Under the pieces are notes generated by a model. The model was given only the letters and a program-made list of their open reading frames with translations, made no database searches and had not been told where the DNA came from. The position numbers and the translations under genes are program-made. DNA of 64,000 nt from NCBI RefSeq assembly GCF_036127095.1, contig NZ_CP108006.1:1798001-1862000 (forward strand), read 5' to 3'. This document shows positions 8,471 through 18,400 of this stretch, piece by piece. The stretch comes from Streptomyces sp. NBC_00335 (GTDB lineage Bacteria; Actinomycetota; Actinomycetes; Streptomycetales; Streptomycetaceae). How positions within the stretch are numbered: the stretch's first letter is position 1; every line of letters begins with the position of its first letter.

Positions 8471-9904
8471 CTACGCGAGCGGGTAGCCGCCGACGCCGGC
8501 GAAGACGGTGTCGGCAACGGGGCGTTCTTGTTCGTTGCCGTCGGAGGGGTGGTTGACGACGGTGTTCTGCCACACGAGCGTGGTGGAGCCACCGCCGTCC
8601 ATGTTGAGGGCGTCGACGGCTCCGAGGTCCTTGAGGAGGGTGGCCAGTTCCAGGCGGGTGGCTCCCTTGCTGACCGTGGCGTCGTCGCCGTCCACGGTCA
8701 CCAGCATGATGCGGCCGGTCGCGTCGGAGGCGACCGCGGTACGCGGGTTCGGGTCGGGTGAGCCGGCGGCGGGCTGCTTGTAGTCGATCTTGCCGTTCTT
8801 CAGGAGGAGGTCGCCGCCGGGCGTGACGTACATCGAGGGATCGAGTGTGAGGGTGTCGGCGATCCGGGTGTCGAAGACGGTCTCGGGGAATTCCAGTTCG
8901 GCGCCGACCGGAGCGTTGTCGCGGAGCCAGGTGGTGCCGTCACCGGTTCCCTGCAGGATCCGCCCGCCGGAGGGGACGTTGCGTCCGCCCCTGTTGCCGA
9001 TCTTGCAGGTACTGCCCTTGGCCGGTGCCGGCTCGTAGCATTCGGTGACCTTGTTGCCGGAGTCGAGCAGTACCTCGATGCCCTCGTCCGTACTGATCAC
9101 GCCCCCGACACTCGGGTTGTCGGGGTCGTTGGAACTGGCCAGGAAGGCCGTGGTCGGCGTCGCACCCGCGTACTCGGGGGTGAAGGAGACGATCTCGGAG
9201 AGATCCCGGCAGACCCCGTCCTTGTCGAAGGTCTCCTCCTTGTCGATGGGATCGGGGCCCTCGCAGTGCGCGTTGCGCCCGGGGACGCGGTTGATGCCGT
9301 CCAGCTGCCGCTGCTTGAGGGGGCCGTTCTTCGGCTGGACCTTCAGCGTGGTACTGAGCTCGGCGATGCGCGCTCTGCCGTGCTGCAGCACCAGAGCGGA
9401 GCCGACCGGTTTGCTGCCCTTGCCCTTGGCGGCTTCGCTGAGCAGCTTGCCGCCGCGGACCACGATGCCGCTGGGGTCTCCGTCGTGGGTGCCGTTGGCG
9501 GGGTTCGTCACGTTGCCGTCGAAGAAGGCGCCGTTGATGCCCACGCGTGGCCGGCGCACGGTGGTGGTGGACACGTCCTTCAGCATCGAGGAGCTGGTCT
9601 GGGAGGTGGCCAGAGCGGTGCCGAACGTGCCCTTCAGGGTGAGGGGAGCCAGGTCCGGGTCGATGACCACCACGTTGACGTTCCACGGGCCGCCGGTGCG
9701 AGCCGAGTAGGTGGTCCGAGTGATGCCCGGGGCGCTGACGTCCGTGCTCGTGGGAACCAGCTTGGCCAGTTCCAGACCGGTCGGGCCGGCGGTCGCACCG
9801 TACACGGCGGCCGGTGCGCCCAGGACCGCTGAGGCCGTCAGGAGGAGAACTGCGGCGCCGGTCGTGGCGGTGCGCTTGATGATGGGCCTCTTGATGGTCA
9901 GCAC
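8471..9904 (-). CDS. Exported phosphodiester glycosidase (NAGPA-like)
   Basis: This 477-residue protein has an N-terminal signal peptide (basic IIKRTATTG, then a hydrophobic stretch) and a phosphodiester-glycosidase domain of the NAGPA/uncovering-enzyme family. Members cleave sugar-phosphodiester bonds; in bacteria the substrates are probably phosphate-containing cell-wall or capsular polymers. Visible marks are VGINGAFFDG, DGDPSGIVVRGG, QLDGINRVPGR and the near-C-terminal ALNMDGGGSTTLVW box. The GTG at 9904 overlaps the stop of the upstream inhibitor gene in GTGCTGA, so the two are translationally coupled. A second, lipoprotein NAGPA-like gene lies at 43868-45127. Confidence 0.88.
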   Translation of the reverse strand: MLTIKRPIIKRTATTGAAVLLLTASAVLGAPAAVYGATAGPTGLELAKLVPTSTDVSAPGITRTTYSARTGGPWNVNVVVIDPDLAPLTLKGTFGTALATSQTSSSMLKDVSTTTVRRPRVGINGAFFDGNVTNPANGTHDGDPSGIVVRGGKLLSEAAKGKGSKPVGSALVLQHGRARIAELSTTLKVQPKNGPLKQRQLDGINRVPGRNAHCEGPDPIDKEETFDKDGVCRDLSEIVSFTPEYAGATPTTAFLASSNDPDNPSVGGVISTDEGIEVLLDSGNKVTECYEPAPAKGSTCKIGNRGGRNVPSGGRILQGTGDGTTWLRDNAPVGAELEFPETVFDTRIADTLTLDPSMYVTPGGDLLLKNGKIDYKQPAAGSPDPNPRTAVASDATGRIMLVTVDGDDATVSKGATRLELATLLKDLGAVDALNMDGGGSTTLVWQNTVVNHPSDGNEQERPVADTVFAGVGGYPLA

Positions 9905-10671
9905 TGATCCGTCCCGGTGACGAGCTTGTGGGAAGAGAGGTGGGCGTCGAACGGATCGGGGATTACGGTGCTGTCGCCCTTGAGCACCACGAACTTCCCG
10001 TATGCCGTCCCGGTGAACACGCCGGAGTGGTTCGGGTCGGCGTAGAAGCACGTGTGCGAACCGGTGTGGTTGGCGACCGATGCCACCCGGTCGTTCCAGG
10101 TGGCGTTGTACTGCGCCATGTCGCTGCGAGTGGCGGTCATCTGACCGCGACCGCCCGGCTCGGCGAACAGGCAGAGGTTACCGCTCTGGCACCGCTCGAA
10201 GCCGGTGAAACAGCCGGCTTGGGATTTGGCCAGCTTGTGGGAGCTGACCTTGCCGTTCAGCGTGCCGGGGGAAGTGGCGAGGTTGCTCTTGGAATCGGGA
10301 GGCAGCGCCTGCACGGTGCCGCCGTAGGAGGGGTCCTCGTACACGCACGCCCAGTACGGCGAGTTGTTGTGGACCGAAGAGATCTGGTCGTTCCACTCCG
10401 CCAGGGACACCTGCGGGCTGTCCGGGCCGTACGTCTGGGCCGTGCCGTTGCCATCGCTGTCGGAGTACACGCACATACGGCCCGTCTCACAGGTCGGCCA
10501 GTCGGGCGCCGGAGGGCCGTCGGGGAGATCTTCGACGGCATGGGGCATGGTGCCGGCGTCCGCGGCGGTGACCACAGCGGGCGTGGCGGAGGCCAGGGCC
10601 GGTATGACGAAGGAGGTGAGTCCCAGGACGGCGGCCACGGTGATGAGCGGCTTCAGGGCGCGTCGTATCAC
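9898..10671 (-). CDS. Secreted two-domain I36/beta-gamma-crystallin-like protein
   Basis: This 257-residue secreted protein has a signal peptide (MIRRALKPLITVAAVLGL) and two tandem crystallin-like domains. Each begins with a cysteine-bracketed strand (CETGRMCVYSD; CQSGNLCLFAE), has a central tryptophan loop (EWNDQISSV; TWNDRVASV), a second aromatic strand (WACVYEDPSYGG; HTCFYADPNHSG) and ends in SSHKL. This is the layout of peptidase inhibitor family I36 (Streptomyces metalloproteinase inhibitor, SMPI), here duplicated. Inhibition is inferred; calcium binding or wall binding are alternatives. GTG start after AAAAGGAATCC. It is translated just before the glycosidase with overlapping codons and sits downstream of two protease-like genes. 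Confidence 0.8.
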   Translation of the reverse strand: MIRRALKPLITVAAVLGLTSFVIPALASATPAVVTAADAGTMPHAVEDLPDGPPAPDWPTCETGRMCVYSDSDGNGTAQTYGPDSPQVSLAEWNDQISSVHNNSPYWACVYEDPSYGGTVQALPPDSKSNLATSPGTLNGKVSSHKLAKSQAGCFTGFERCQSGNLCLFAEPGGRGQMTATRSDMAQYNATWNDRVASVANHTGSHTCFYADPNHSGVFTGTAYGKFVVLKGDSTVIPDPFDAHLSSHKLVTGTDQC

Positions 10672-10726
10672 GCGGATTCCTTTTGAGTTGATCGGATCGG
10701 GGTGGCTGGGGTGGTCGCGCCGTGGG

Positions 10727-12364
10727 TCAGCCGTTCCAGTTGGCGGTGACGGTGACGGTGTCCGGGGCGGCAGGAAGGCCCTGCAGGGGCACCGTGGAGG
10801 TGCCGGCCCAGGTGCGGTCGGTGTGCCGGGTGGTGTGCAGGACCTTGCCGGCGGTCGTGGTGACGGCGACCTGGACCTCTCCGCCCACGGTGGCCGCGGC
10901 GACGGACTTGGCGGTCACGACACCCAAGATGCCGTTCAGCTCACCCCAGGTGCTCCACGTCGCGTTGAAGTTGCGGATGGCGTGGTACTGGCGGGTGCCG
11001 TTGTCGGTGGCGATGACGAAGTGGGTCTCGTCTCCGGCGCCGGCCATGCTGATCGAGGTGACGGGGCCGGTGGGACCGACGGCCTGGGCCACGTTGCCCC
11101 AGCCGAGCCAGTTCCCGTTGGTCTGGCGGATGGTGTGGTAGGGCTTGCCGCCGCTGACGAGTCCGACCTGGAGTTCGCCGCGGACACTGGCGGTCGCGGC
11201 GGCCGTCACGTTGGAGACGGAACCGCTGGAGATGTCGCGGAAGGGGGTCCACTGGCCCGCGGCGTTGCGGACGGTGTGGAAGGCAATGCCGTTGGCGACG
11301 GCCACGACATGGAGGTCGAGGCCGGTGGAGACGGCGGAGACCTGGGTGAGGTTGCCGAGGGCGTTGGCGACGGAGAAGACGTCCCCGAAGGCGGCCCAGC
11401 TGCCGTCCGCCTTGCGCACCGTGTGGAAGAGACCGCCGGCGTTGCTGATGGCGAGGACGTGCGTGTCGCCGTTGATCCCGGCGGCGGTGGCGCTGCGGAT
11501 GCCGCCGAGGCTGCCGGCCTTGGCCTGCACGTCGGTGAACCCGGTCCAGGACTCGTCGGGCAGGCGGACGCCCAGATAGAGGCTGCTGCCGGACTGTATG
11601 AGGGTCTTGGCCTGCCAGCCGGGGGTCTTGGCACGGTTCTCGTCGATCCACTGGCCGAGGTCGTCGACGCGGGCGGAGATGGCGCCGGTCCGGGTTTCGG
11701 TGGGATTGTCGGCCAGACAACCGCCTTGCCAGGAACGGCTGTTGACTGCGACGAGTTCGCCCGCCGCGTTCAGGAGCGGGCCGCCGGCGTCGCCCTTGCA
11801 GATGGCGTCGGTGCCCTTGCCGGTGATGGACAGGGTCGTGGTGTCGGCGGCGTTGAGGGTGAACGTGCCGGTGTGGAGCTTGCCGGGCACCCAATCGGCC
11901 TTCGTCCGCCCGAACCCGGCCGCTGTCAGCTCGGCGGCGACGGCGGGGGCGGCGGCGGCCCGCTTGACGCCCTGGAAACCGCCGGCGGGTGCGGCAAGGC
12001 GGGCGAGGACGATGTCGCGGTCACTGCGAGGCGCCAGCTCGGCCACCTCGACGGCCGTGCCGTCGGCGAGCGTGACGGTGGTCTTGAGGGCGGGCGGGCC
12101 GGCCGGGATCGTCGCACCGGGGGTGGAGGCGAAGCAGCTCGCGGCGGTCAGCACCCACGAGGCGTCGACCAGTGTGCCGGTGCAGGCACGACTGTTGGGC
12201 TTCTCGCCCAGACTCAGCTTGACGCTGTAGGCGTGCTGGCCGTACGGGGCTTCGGGACCGGTGATGGCCTGGACGGCACCGGCGAAGACCAGACACGCGG
12301 CAACAGCCGTGGCGGTTGCGAGCAGGCCGGTCATCCGCGCGGAACGCGGACGGTGGATGGACAT
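10727..12364 (-). CDS. Secreted trypsin-fold pseudoprotease with lectin-like propeller (copy 1)
   Basis: This 545-residue exported protein has a signal peptide (about residues 1-33), a chymotrypsin-fold S1 domain (35-265) and six repeats of 45-50 residues (about 280-545). The S1 fold is clear (CTGTLVDASWVLTAASC, DRDIVLARL, CKGDAGGPLL), but the catalytic His is Ser76 and the nucleophile Ser is Ala193; only Asp117 remains. It should therefore lack protease activity. The C-terminal repeats share HTVRxxxGxWxxFxDV and look like PLL/tectonin-type sugar-binding propeller blades. The ATG at 12364 follows GGAGAGTTCAC. It is a tandem paralogue of the gene at 12608-14242, aligning residue for residue through the S1 domain. 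A binding or decoy role is inferred. Confidence 0.85.
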   Translation of the reverse strand: MSIHRPRSARMTGLLATATAVAACLVFAGAVQAITGPEAPYGQHAYSVKLSLGEKPNSRACTGTLVDASWVLTAASCFASTPGATIPAGPPALKTTVTLADGTAVEVAELAPRSDRDIVLARLAAPAGGFQGVKRAAAAPAVAAELTAAGFGRTKADWVPGKLHTGTFTLNAADTTTLSITGKGTDAICKGDAGGPLLNAAGELVAVNSRSWQGGCLADNPTETRTGAISARVDDLGQWIDENRAKTPGWQAKTLIQSGSSLYLGVRLPDESWTGFTDVQAKAGSLGGIRSATAAGINGDTHVLAISNAGGLFHTVRKADGSWAAFGDVFSVANALGNLTQVSAVSTGLDLHVVAVANGIAFHTVRNAAGQWTPFRDISSGSVSNVTAAATASVRGELQVGLVSGGKPYHTIRQTNGNWLGWGNVAQAVGPTGPVTSISMAGAGDETHFVIATDNGTRQYHAIRNFNATWSTWGELNGILGVVTAKSVAAATVGGEVQVAVTTTAGKVLHTTRHTDRTWAGTSTVPLQGLPAAPDTVTVTANWNG

Positions 12365-12520
12365 GTGAACTCTCCATGAGCAACGGACGGAACCATGCGC
12401 AGGCGCAGGGTTTGGCAGTGCCCGCTGCCCGGTGTCGGCCGGGTGAAGGCTTGAGCGTCGGCCGGTGACGCGGAGGAAGCCGCCAGGGACGGGGCCGAGG
12501 TTCTTCCGCGTGGTGAGGCG

Positions 12521-12549
12521 GCGCCCCGGCACGCACGGTGCCGGGGCGC
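12521..12549 (-). terminator. Hairpin terminator after pseudoprotease copy 2
   Basis: A perfect 12-bp stem (12521-12532 with 12538-12549) closes a five-base loop, 59 bases past the stop of the upstream pseudoprotease gene. It separates the two paralogues into different transcripts. Confidence 0.7.
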
Positions 12550-12607
12550 AGGTTTCCGCGGTGGGGCGGGCACGCGGTCCGCGACCGCGTGGGCGACTGC
12601 GCGGGGG

Positions 12608-14242
12608 TCAGCCGGTGTAAGTGGCGGTGATGGCCAGTGCGCCCGGCGCCGCGGGCATGCCCTCGAGGGGTGCCGTCACCAGCGCGTCCCAGGTGCGGTT
12701 GGTGTGGCGGGTGGTGTGGAGGAGCTTGCCGTCGGTGGTGGTGACGGCGACCTGGACCTCACCGTTGACGGTTGCGGCGGACACGGACTTGGCGGTCACC
12801 GCGCCCAGGACGCCCTGGAGATCGCCCCAGGTGGCCCAGGTTCCGTTGAAGTTGCGGATGGTGTGGTACTGGCGGGTGCCGTTGTCGGTGGCGATGACGA
12901 AGTGGGTCTCGTCCCCGGCGCCGGCCATGCTGATCGAGGTGACGGGGCCGGTGGGACCGACGGCCTGGGTGACGTTGCCCCAGCCGAGCCAGTTCCCGTT
13001 GGTCTGGCGGATGTTGTGGTAGGGCTTGCCACCGCTGATGAGACCGACCTGGAGCTCACCGCGGACGCTCGCGGTCGCCGCCGCGGTCACGTTGGTGAGG
13101 GAACCGTTGATCTGGAAGAAGGGAGTCCAGTTGCCCGCGCCGTTGCGGACGGTGTGGAAGGCCTTGCCGTCGGCGACGGCGACGACGTGGAGGTCGTGGC
13201 CGATGGAGACGGTGGAGACCTGGGTGAGGTTGCCGAGGGCGTTGGCGACGGAGAACACGTTCCCGAAGGAGCCCCAGGTGCCGTCCGCCTTGCGCACCGT
13301 GTGGAAGAGACCGCCGGCGTTGCTGATGGCCAGTACGTGCGTGTCACCGTTGATGCCGGCGGCGGCGGAGCTGCGGATCCCGCCCAGGTTGCTCGCCTTG
13401 TTCTGGACGTCGGTGTATCCGGTCCAGGAGCCGTCGGACAGCCGGGCGGCCTGGTAGAGGCTGGTGCCGGACTGCACGAGGGCCTTGGTCTGCCAGCCCG
13501 GCGTCGTGGCCCGGACCCCGTCGATCCACTCGCGCAACCCGTCGGTACGGGCCGCGATGGCGCCGGTACGGGTTTCGGTGGGGTCGGTGGCCAGGCAACC
13601 ACCCTGCCAGGAACGGCTGTTGATGCCGACGAGTTCGCCGGCCGCGTTCAGCAGCGGGCCGCCGGTGTCGCCCTTGCAGACGGCGTCAGTGCCCTTCCCC
13701 GTGATGGTCAGGGTCGTGGCGTCGGAGGCGTTCAGGGTGAAGGCACCGGTGTGGGCCTTGCCCGGCGCCCACTCGGTACTGGTCCGTCCGACGCCCACGG
13801 CGGTCAGATCGGCGCCCGCTGCCGGGGCGACATTCGCCTGCTTGAGCCCCGCGGGGCCGGCGGCGGGGGTGGTGAGGCGGGCCAGGACGACGTCCCGGTC
13901 GGCGCGCGGGGCCAGCTCGGCGACCTCGACGCGCTTGCCGTCGCCGAGGGTCACGGTGGCCTTCAGCGCGGGCGCACCGGCCGGCACCGTGGTACCGGGC
14001 GTCGCGGCGAAGCAGCTCGCGGCGGTCAGCACCCACGAGGCGTCGATGAGTGAGCCGGTGCATCCGCGGCCGGTCGCCTCATCGCCGATGTTCAGCTTGA
14101 CGACGGAGGTGTGCTGGCCGGCCGCCGCCTCCGGGCCGGAGACGGCTTGAGCGGAGCCGGCGGGAACGAGGCCCGCGGCGACCGCGGTCGTGGTGACGAG
14201 CAGACCCGAAATGCGTGCGGTGCGCGGACGGAGTGCAGACAT
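12608..14242 (-). CDS. Secreted trypsin-fold pseudoprotease with lectin-like propeller (copy 2)
   Basis: This 544-residue paralogue of the gene at 10727-12364 has the same layout: signal peptide, S1 domain and six tectonin-like repeats. The His position is Ser76 (WVLTAASC) and the Ser position is Thr193 (CKGDTGGPLL); Asp117 is kept (DRDVVLARL). A threonine nucleophile without the histidine is unlikely to give normal proteolysis. The two copies differ throughout but many propeller stretches are identical, such as GGKPYHxIRQTNGNWLGWGN, pointing to a fairly recent duplication or gene conversion. The ATG at 14242 follows a GAAGGAAAAGC ribosome site. The gene ends at its own strong hairpin. Confidence 0.85.
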   Translation of the reverse strand: MSALRPRTARISGLLVTTTAVAAGLVPAGSAQAVSGPEAAAGQHTSVVKLNIGDEATGRGCTGSLIDASWVLTAASCFAATPGTTVPAGAPALKATVTLGDGKRVEVAELAPRADRDVVLARLTTPAAGPAGLKQANVAPAAGADLTAVGVGRTSTEWAPGKAHTGAFTLNASDATTLTITGKGTDAVCKGDTGGPLLNAAGELVGINSRSWQGGCLATDPTETRTGAIAARTDGLREWIDGVRATTPGWQTKALVQSGTSLYQAARLSDGSWTGYTDVQNKASNLGGIRSSAAAGINGDTHVLAISNAGGLFHTVRKADGTWGSFGNVFSVANALGNLTQVSTVSIGHDLHVVAVADGKAFHTVRNGAGNWTPFFQINGSLTNVTAAATASVRGELQVGLISGGKPYHNIRQTNGNWLGWGNVTQAVGPTGPVTSISMAGAGDETHFVIATDNGTRQYHTIRNFNGTWATWGDLQGVLGAVTAKSVSAATVNGEVQVAVTTTDGKLLHTTRHTNRTWDALVTAPLEGMPAAPGALAITATYTG

Positions 14243-14453
14243 GTGCTTTTCCTTCAGGAACAGGATTCGGTGAGCGAATGCGCCAGAGTTCGGTCGTACG
14301 TGTGCGGGACCGGTGGTCGGCCGGTGACACGGAGCACGACGGGGATCGAGAGAGCCCCGCAGTCGCCTGCTTCGCCGAAGACTTGTGGTGGACGGCTGGG
14401 ATGCAGGCACAAGCCGTGCCGAGGGTGCGATTTCCTCCTGCGAGGCGGATCGG

Positions 14454-14957
14454 CTACTTGGTGATCCGGATCTCGACCAGGACGTGCTCCCGGCCGTCCA
14501 CGGACTCGCCGACGCCTTCCCAGGTCTTGGCGGGGATGTTGTATTCGACGCGGTCGTCCTCGGCGGTCATCGCCAGGTGGGTGTTGCCGGAATCGTCGGT
14601 CCGCACCCCGTGCACCGACGGGATCTCCAAGGTCAGGAAGCCCTCATCGGCGGTGACCTTGAAGCACACGTCCCCCCGGTCCCGGGCGAGGAACTTGAGG
14701 AGGTTCTCCTCGCTCCGGCAGTCGGCGAGCACGATGTGGCCGTCTCCCCGCTTGAGGACGATTCCCTGCTCGGCCAGGATCTTCGCGGCGTTCGGGTAGT
14801 TGTAGTCCTCGATGGCATATCCGGGCCCCGTCTCGGCGACGGGGCTGGTGGTGGTGGCGACGCCGGAGGGCTGGCCCCCGGCCACCACGGCCCACGCCAG
14901 AGCACCGGCCACGGTCGCGGTTCCCAGAATGCGCGTCCATGCCTTGCGTGAATTCAT
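14454..14957 (-). CDS. Small exported protein of unknown function
   Basis: This 167-residue protein begins with a signal peptide (MNSRKAWTRILGTATVAGALAWAVVAGG) followed by a Thr/Ser-rich stretch. The mature part, about 120 residues, has two cysteines (in VLADCRSEEN and DVCFKVTAD), which could form a disulfide. It ends in a predicted beta-strand, HVLVEIRITK. I do not recognise a family. The ATG at 14957 follows TAGGACTGTG. It lies 128 bases past the lipoprotein gene in the same direction and 211 bases before pseudoprotease copy 2, so it may belong to the same exported-protein programme. Confidence 0.75.
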   Translation of the reverse strand: MNSRKAWTRILGTATVAGALAWAVVAGGQPSGVATTTSPVAETGPGYAIEDYNYPNAAKILAEQGIVLKRGDGHIVLADCRSEENLLKFLARDRGDVCFKVTADEGFLTLEIPSVHGVRTDDSGNTHLAMTAEDDRVEYNIPAKTWEGVGESVDGREHVLVEIRITK

Positions 14958-15085
14958 CACAGTCCTAGAAGTAGAGATCAGTCGGGGCGAAGAGAGGTTC
15001 TCCGCGCCCCCTTGTATGCAAATCCGGTGGTGCAGGCGGGTGTTCGCCGACGGACTCGATTCCGAAAGGCGGCGGCGCCCTGCCT

Positions 15086-15484
15086 CTACGGCGCCGTCTG
15101 TCTGGCGAGTTTCAGGGAAGGCGGTCCGTCGGGATCCGGACGGAACTCCAGCGAGTTCCGTCCGCTCGGGTAGATCTGAATGCCGGCGCTGAGGCCGAGC
15201 CCGCCGTTCTCCACCGACAGATAGACGAAGTCGCTGGACGCCCGCTCGCCGAGCCACTCCCATCGGCCGCCGAAGTCGGCGGGGTCGGAGAATCCGTCCG
15301 TCACCACGCCGGTCGCGGAGAACTTCCCGTCGGACTCGAGCCGCAGCTCGGCGCCCGTCTCGTCGTTGCGGTACACGCCGGGCAGCTCGTCGGGGTCGAC
15401 GGAGCCCATGCATCCCGAAAGGAGCGCCACGGAGGCGGCCAGGACGGCGACGAGCCGCCCTGCGCTCGTCCTACGGGGCGTCAC
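15086..15484 (-). CDS. Small lipoprotein coupled to the ALF-repeat protein
   Basis: This 132-residue lipoprotein has a basic N-terminus, a hydrophobic segment and the lipobox LLSGC near residue 25. The mature part (DELPGVYRNDETGAELRLES) resembles small beta-barrel lipoproteins that read as a stand-alone lipocalin-like sheet, but no family is certain. Its GTG start overlaps the ALF gene stop in GTGA, so it is translated by coupling right after the ALF protein. This supports a joint function at the cell surface, for example anchoring or neutralising the partner; that is inference. Confidence 0.75.
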   Translation of the reverse strand: MTPRRTSAGRLVAVLAASVALLSGCMGSVDPDELPGVYRNDETGAELRLESDGKFSATGVVTDGFSDPADFGGRWEWLGERASSDFVYLSVENGGLGLSAGIQIYPSGRNSLEFRPDPDGPPSLKLARQTAP

Positions 15485-18400
15485 GGACCCAGCGTGACGT
15501 CGAACTCGATGACCTGGGTCTTGGGCGACAGCGGACCGGTGTCGCCGACGATCTTGTCGACGAGCGAACCGACGGAGTTGCTCCACCAGTCCGTGTAGCC
15601 GATGACCGGGGGGTGCGTCGCGGACTCGATGTCCGACTCGTTGTAAGCGGTGTACCGCCACACCACGGAGCCGTCCGCGTTCTTGCGGATGGGAGTCATC
15701 CGGACCTGGTGCGAACCCATGAACGTGTACGCGAGGTTTCCGGTGAGGCCGGCCGTGGAGAGCGTCCCGTAGTCCTGGAGATACTTCCACGCACCGTCGA
15801 ACCCGCCGAGCGTGTAGTCGTTCATGAGTGTGTGGCCGAGCTCGTACTCCCCCGTACGCGTACGGTTGGCGAAGAAGGCGAGCGTCTCCTGTGTGTTCTT
15901 GTGCTCACGGTAGAGGCGGGTGAACTCGTCGTTCGGGCCGAAGCACTGCGAGCTCGGGCCCTTTCCGGTGAGCCAGCTCCAGCCCAACTCCCACGGGTTG
16001 GAGCTGTTGCCGGACTCGATGGGGCTGCCGAACGGCGTCAGGCAGCTCTCGGCGCCCTCCGGAAGGCCGGTGGCGCCCGGCTTGATCGGGGTCTTCGAGT
16101 TGTCCAGCGCCTTCTGGATCGCTTCGCGCACCGCGGCCTCGATGACGAGGTGCTTGGCCTGCAACGCCGCCTGCGCGGCTGCGGCGGCGCTCTGACCTGC
16201 CGCAAGTGATGCCTGGCGGGCGGCCACAGCCGAGGTCGCGGCATCCGCGGCGTAGGAAGCGGCCTCGGTGGCGGACCGCACGGCGCGGGTCGCCGCGCTC
16301 CGGGCCACGCTGCTCGCCTTCCGCGCCGCGGCGGCTGCCTGACGGGCGGTTTCGGCGGAGCGCGCGGCAGCGGCTGCGGACCCCTCGGCGGCCTCGGCGT
16401 TCTTGCGCGCCTCCTCGGCGGACAGCTTGGCCGCCGCGGCGTACCCCTTGGCGAGGTCGGCCCACTCGGTCGCCTTCGCGGCGGCGTCGCGTGCGAGGGC
16501 TGCCGCCTCGGAAGCCCGTGCCGCGTTCTCCTGAGCCTCCTGGGCCACCTTGGCGGCGCCCGCGATCATCGCCCGGACCGCGCTGATGTGCGTGGCGTGG
16601 TCGTGGTCGATCCGTGCGAACTCGTGCTGCGTGGTGCCGATGAACTGGCGCAGCATGTGCGTGTCGCCTTCGAGCGCGATCCTGGCGGCCGCCTTGACGT
16701 AAGGGCCCCCGTTCGCCAGCAGGGTGGTGGCCTTCACCCGGTCGTCCTCACGGACGGCCTTGGTGCGCTCGACGTGCAGGAACACGTGCAGGGCCGGGGC
16801 CGTGCCCTTCTCCAGCGCGGCCACGGCCGCGCGTCGCACCGCGGGGCCGGTGTTGTCGTCGGCCAGGAGCGTCGTCACCTCGACCCGGTTGTCCTCCTTG
16901 GCCGCCTCCACCGCCCCGCTCTCCAGGAACGTCCTGAGCTTCGCGGCGTCCTCGGTCTTGAGCACGTCCACGGCAGCCAGTGCCACGTTCTTCGTCGAAA
17001 TCGCCGCCATGGCCGCGACGTTCTCGACGTTGTCCTGCTGCAGAGCGATGAGACGGTCGGCGTCGATCCAGTGGACGACGTCCTCGTCCGAGCCGGCCAG
17101 CGCGAACTGCGCTGCCTCCCGGGTCCACGTGCCCGACCGGTCGATGAGCTGGATCGCCGCCTTGCGCCCGGCTGCCACGGCCTCCGCGGGCTTGCCGCCC
17201 CTCAGCGCGGACTCCGCGGAGCCGATGAGCGCGAGCAGCTCCGCGGACAGACGCGCTTCCTGCGTCCGCTCCCGGTTGTACCGTTCGAGGCGGTCCGTCT
17301 CCGCGGCCGCCTCCAGCTTCGCCCGCTCGATCGCCTCGGTGGTCTCCTCGGCCAGCCTGGCGGTTTCGGCCTGACGAGCCGTCTGCTCCACTTCACGTGC
17401 CTTGTCGACCGCCGCGGCAGCAGTGTTCGCGGCCTCGACCGCCGCGTTGGCGGCTGCCGTCGACCGGTTGGCGTAGTCGACCGACTGGCCGGCGTGGTTC
17501 GCCGCTTCCATGGCCGCCGCGGCCGCCTTCTCGGCGTGGTCGGCTGCGCTGTTGGCCGCGTCGCGTGCCAAGCGGGCACAAGCGGCGGCCTGTCCGGCCA
17601 AGGTCCGCGACTGGCCCGCGGCCTGCGTCGCCCTGGCCGCGGCGGCCTCTGCCACGGCGGCTTCCCGCTGCGCAGTGGCAGCCTCGGACTGTGCGGCGCC
17701 GGAGGCCACGGCCGCGTCGGCCGATGCCCGGGCGGCGGCGGCGGCGTTGACCGCCGATCCGGCGGCGGCCGCGCCCGCGGCGTCGGCCGCTTGGGCGGCC
17801 TGGGCCGCGAGGTCGGCCTTCTGAGCCACCGTGCGGACGAACTTGACCATCGACGTCGCTGCCTGGGCAGCGGCTCGGGCCGCGTCCGCCATCGATGCGT
17901 CCTTGGAAGCCCCGATCGCGGCATGGTAGGCCCGGGCCGCGGCGCGTCCTGCCGCTGCGGCCGCTGCTGCGGCGGCCTGTGCGGCCGCCACCGAACGCTG
18001 CGCGGCGGCCTGCGCGGTCCGCGAGGCCGACACCGCGGTCGCCGCGGCAGCGGCCGCTCCCCTGGCCGCCTGCGCGGCCTTGTTCGCGGCCCTGGCGGAA
18101 AGCTGGACGTCGTGTTCGGCGGCCTCGGCCTCGGCCTTCGCCTCCAGCGCCGCCTTCTTCGCGCTCTCGGCGGCCTTGACCGCCTGCTGGGACAGCTCGA
18201 CGGCCTCGTCGGTCTTGCGGCCGGCGCGCTGGCCCTCCGCCTCCACGACCTTGACCAGCTGCTGGATCGTCGCCGTTTCCTCGTCACGGGCCCGGGCGAT
18301 GTACTGGCCCGTCTCGAGGAACCACCGGATCGCTCTCGGCGTCCCGTCGTCCAGTGCCCGCTTCGCGTACTCCCGCACTTGCGGTGACGCCGTCACGAGG

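Noticed and set aside
10364..12379. A 671-codon open frame on the plus strand
   Set aside because: Mirror of the inhibitor and pseudoprotease genes; glycine-valine-rich with no recognisable domain.
10727..14242. Active trypsin-like proteases
   Set aside because: The catalytic His and Ser are replaced in both copies, so the usual protease label would mislead.
16588..18387. A 599-codon open frame on the plus strand
   Set aside because: Antisense to the alanine-rich coiled-coil of the ALF protein; repetitive Arg/Gly/Leu composition, no motif and no ribosome site.
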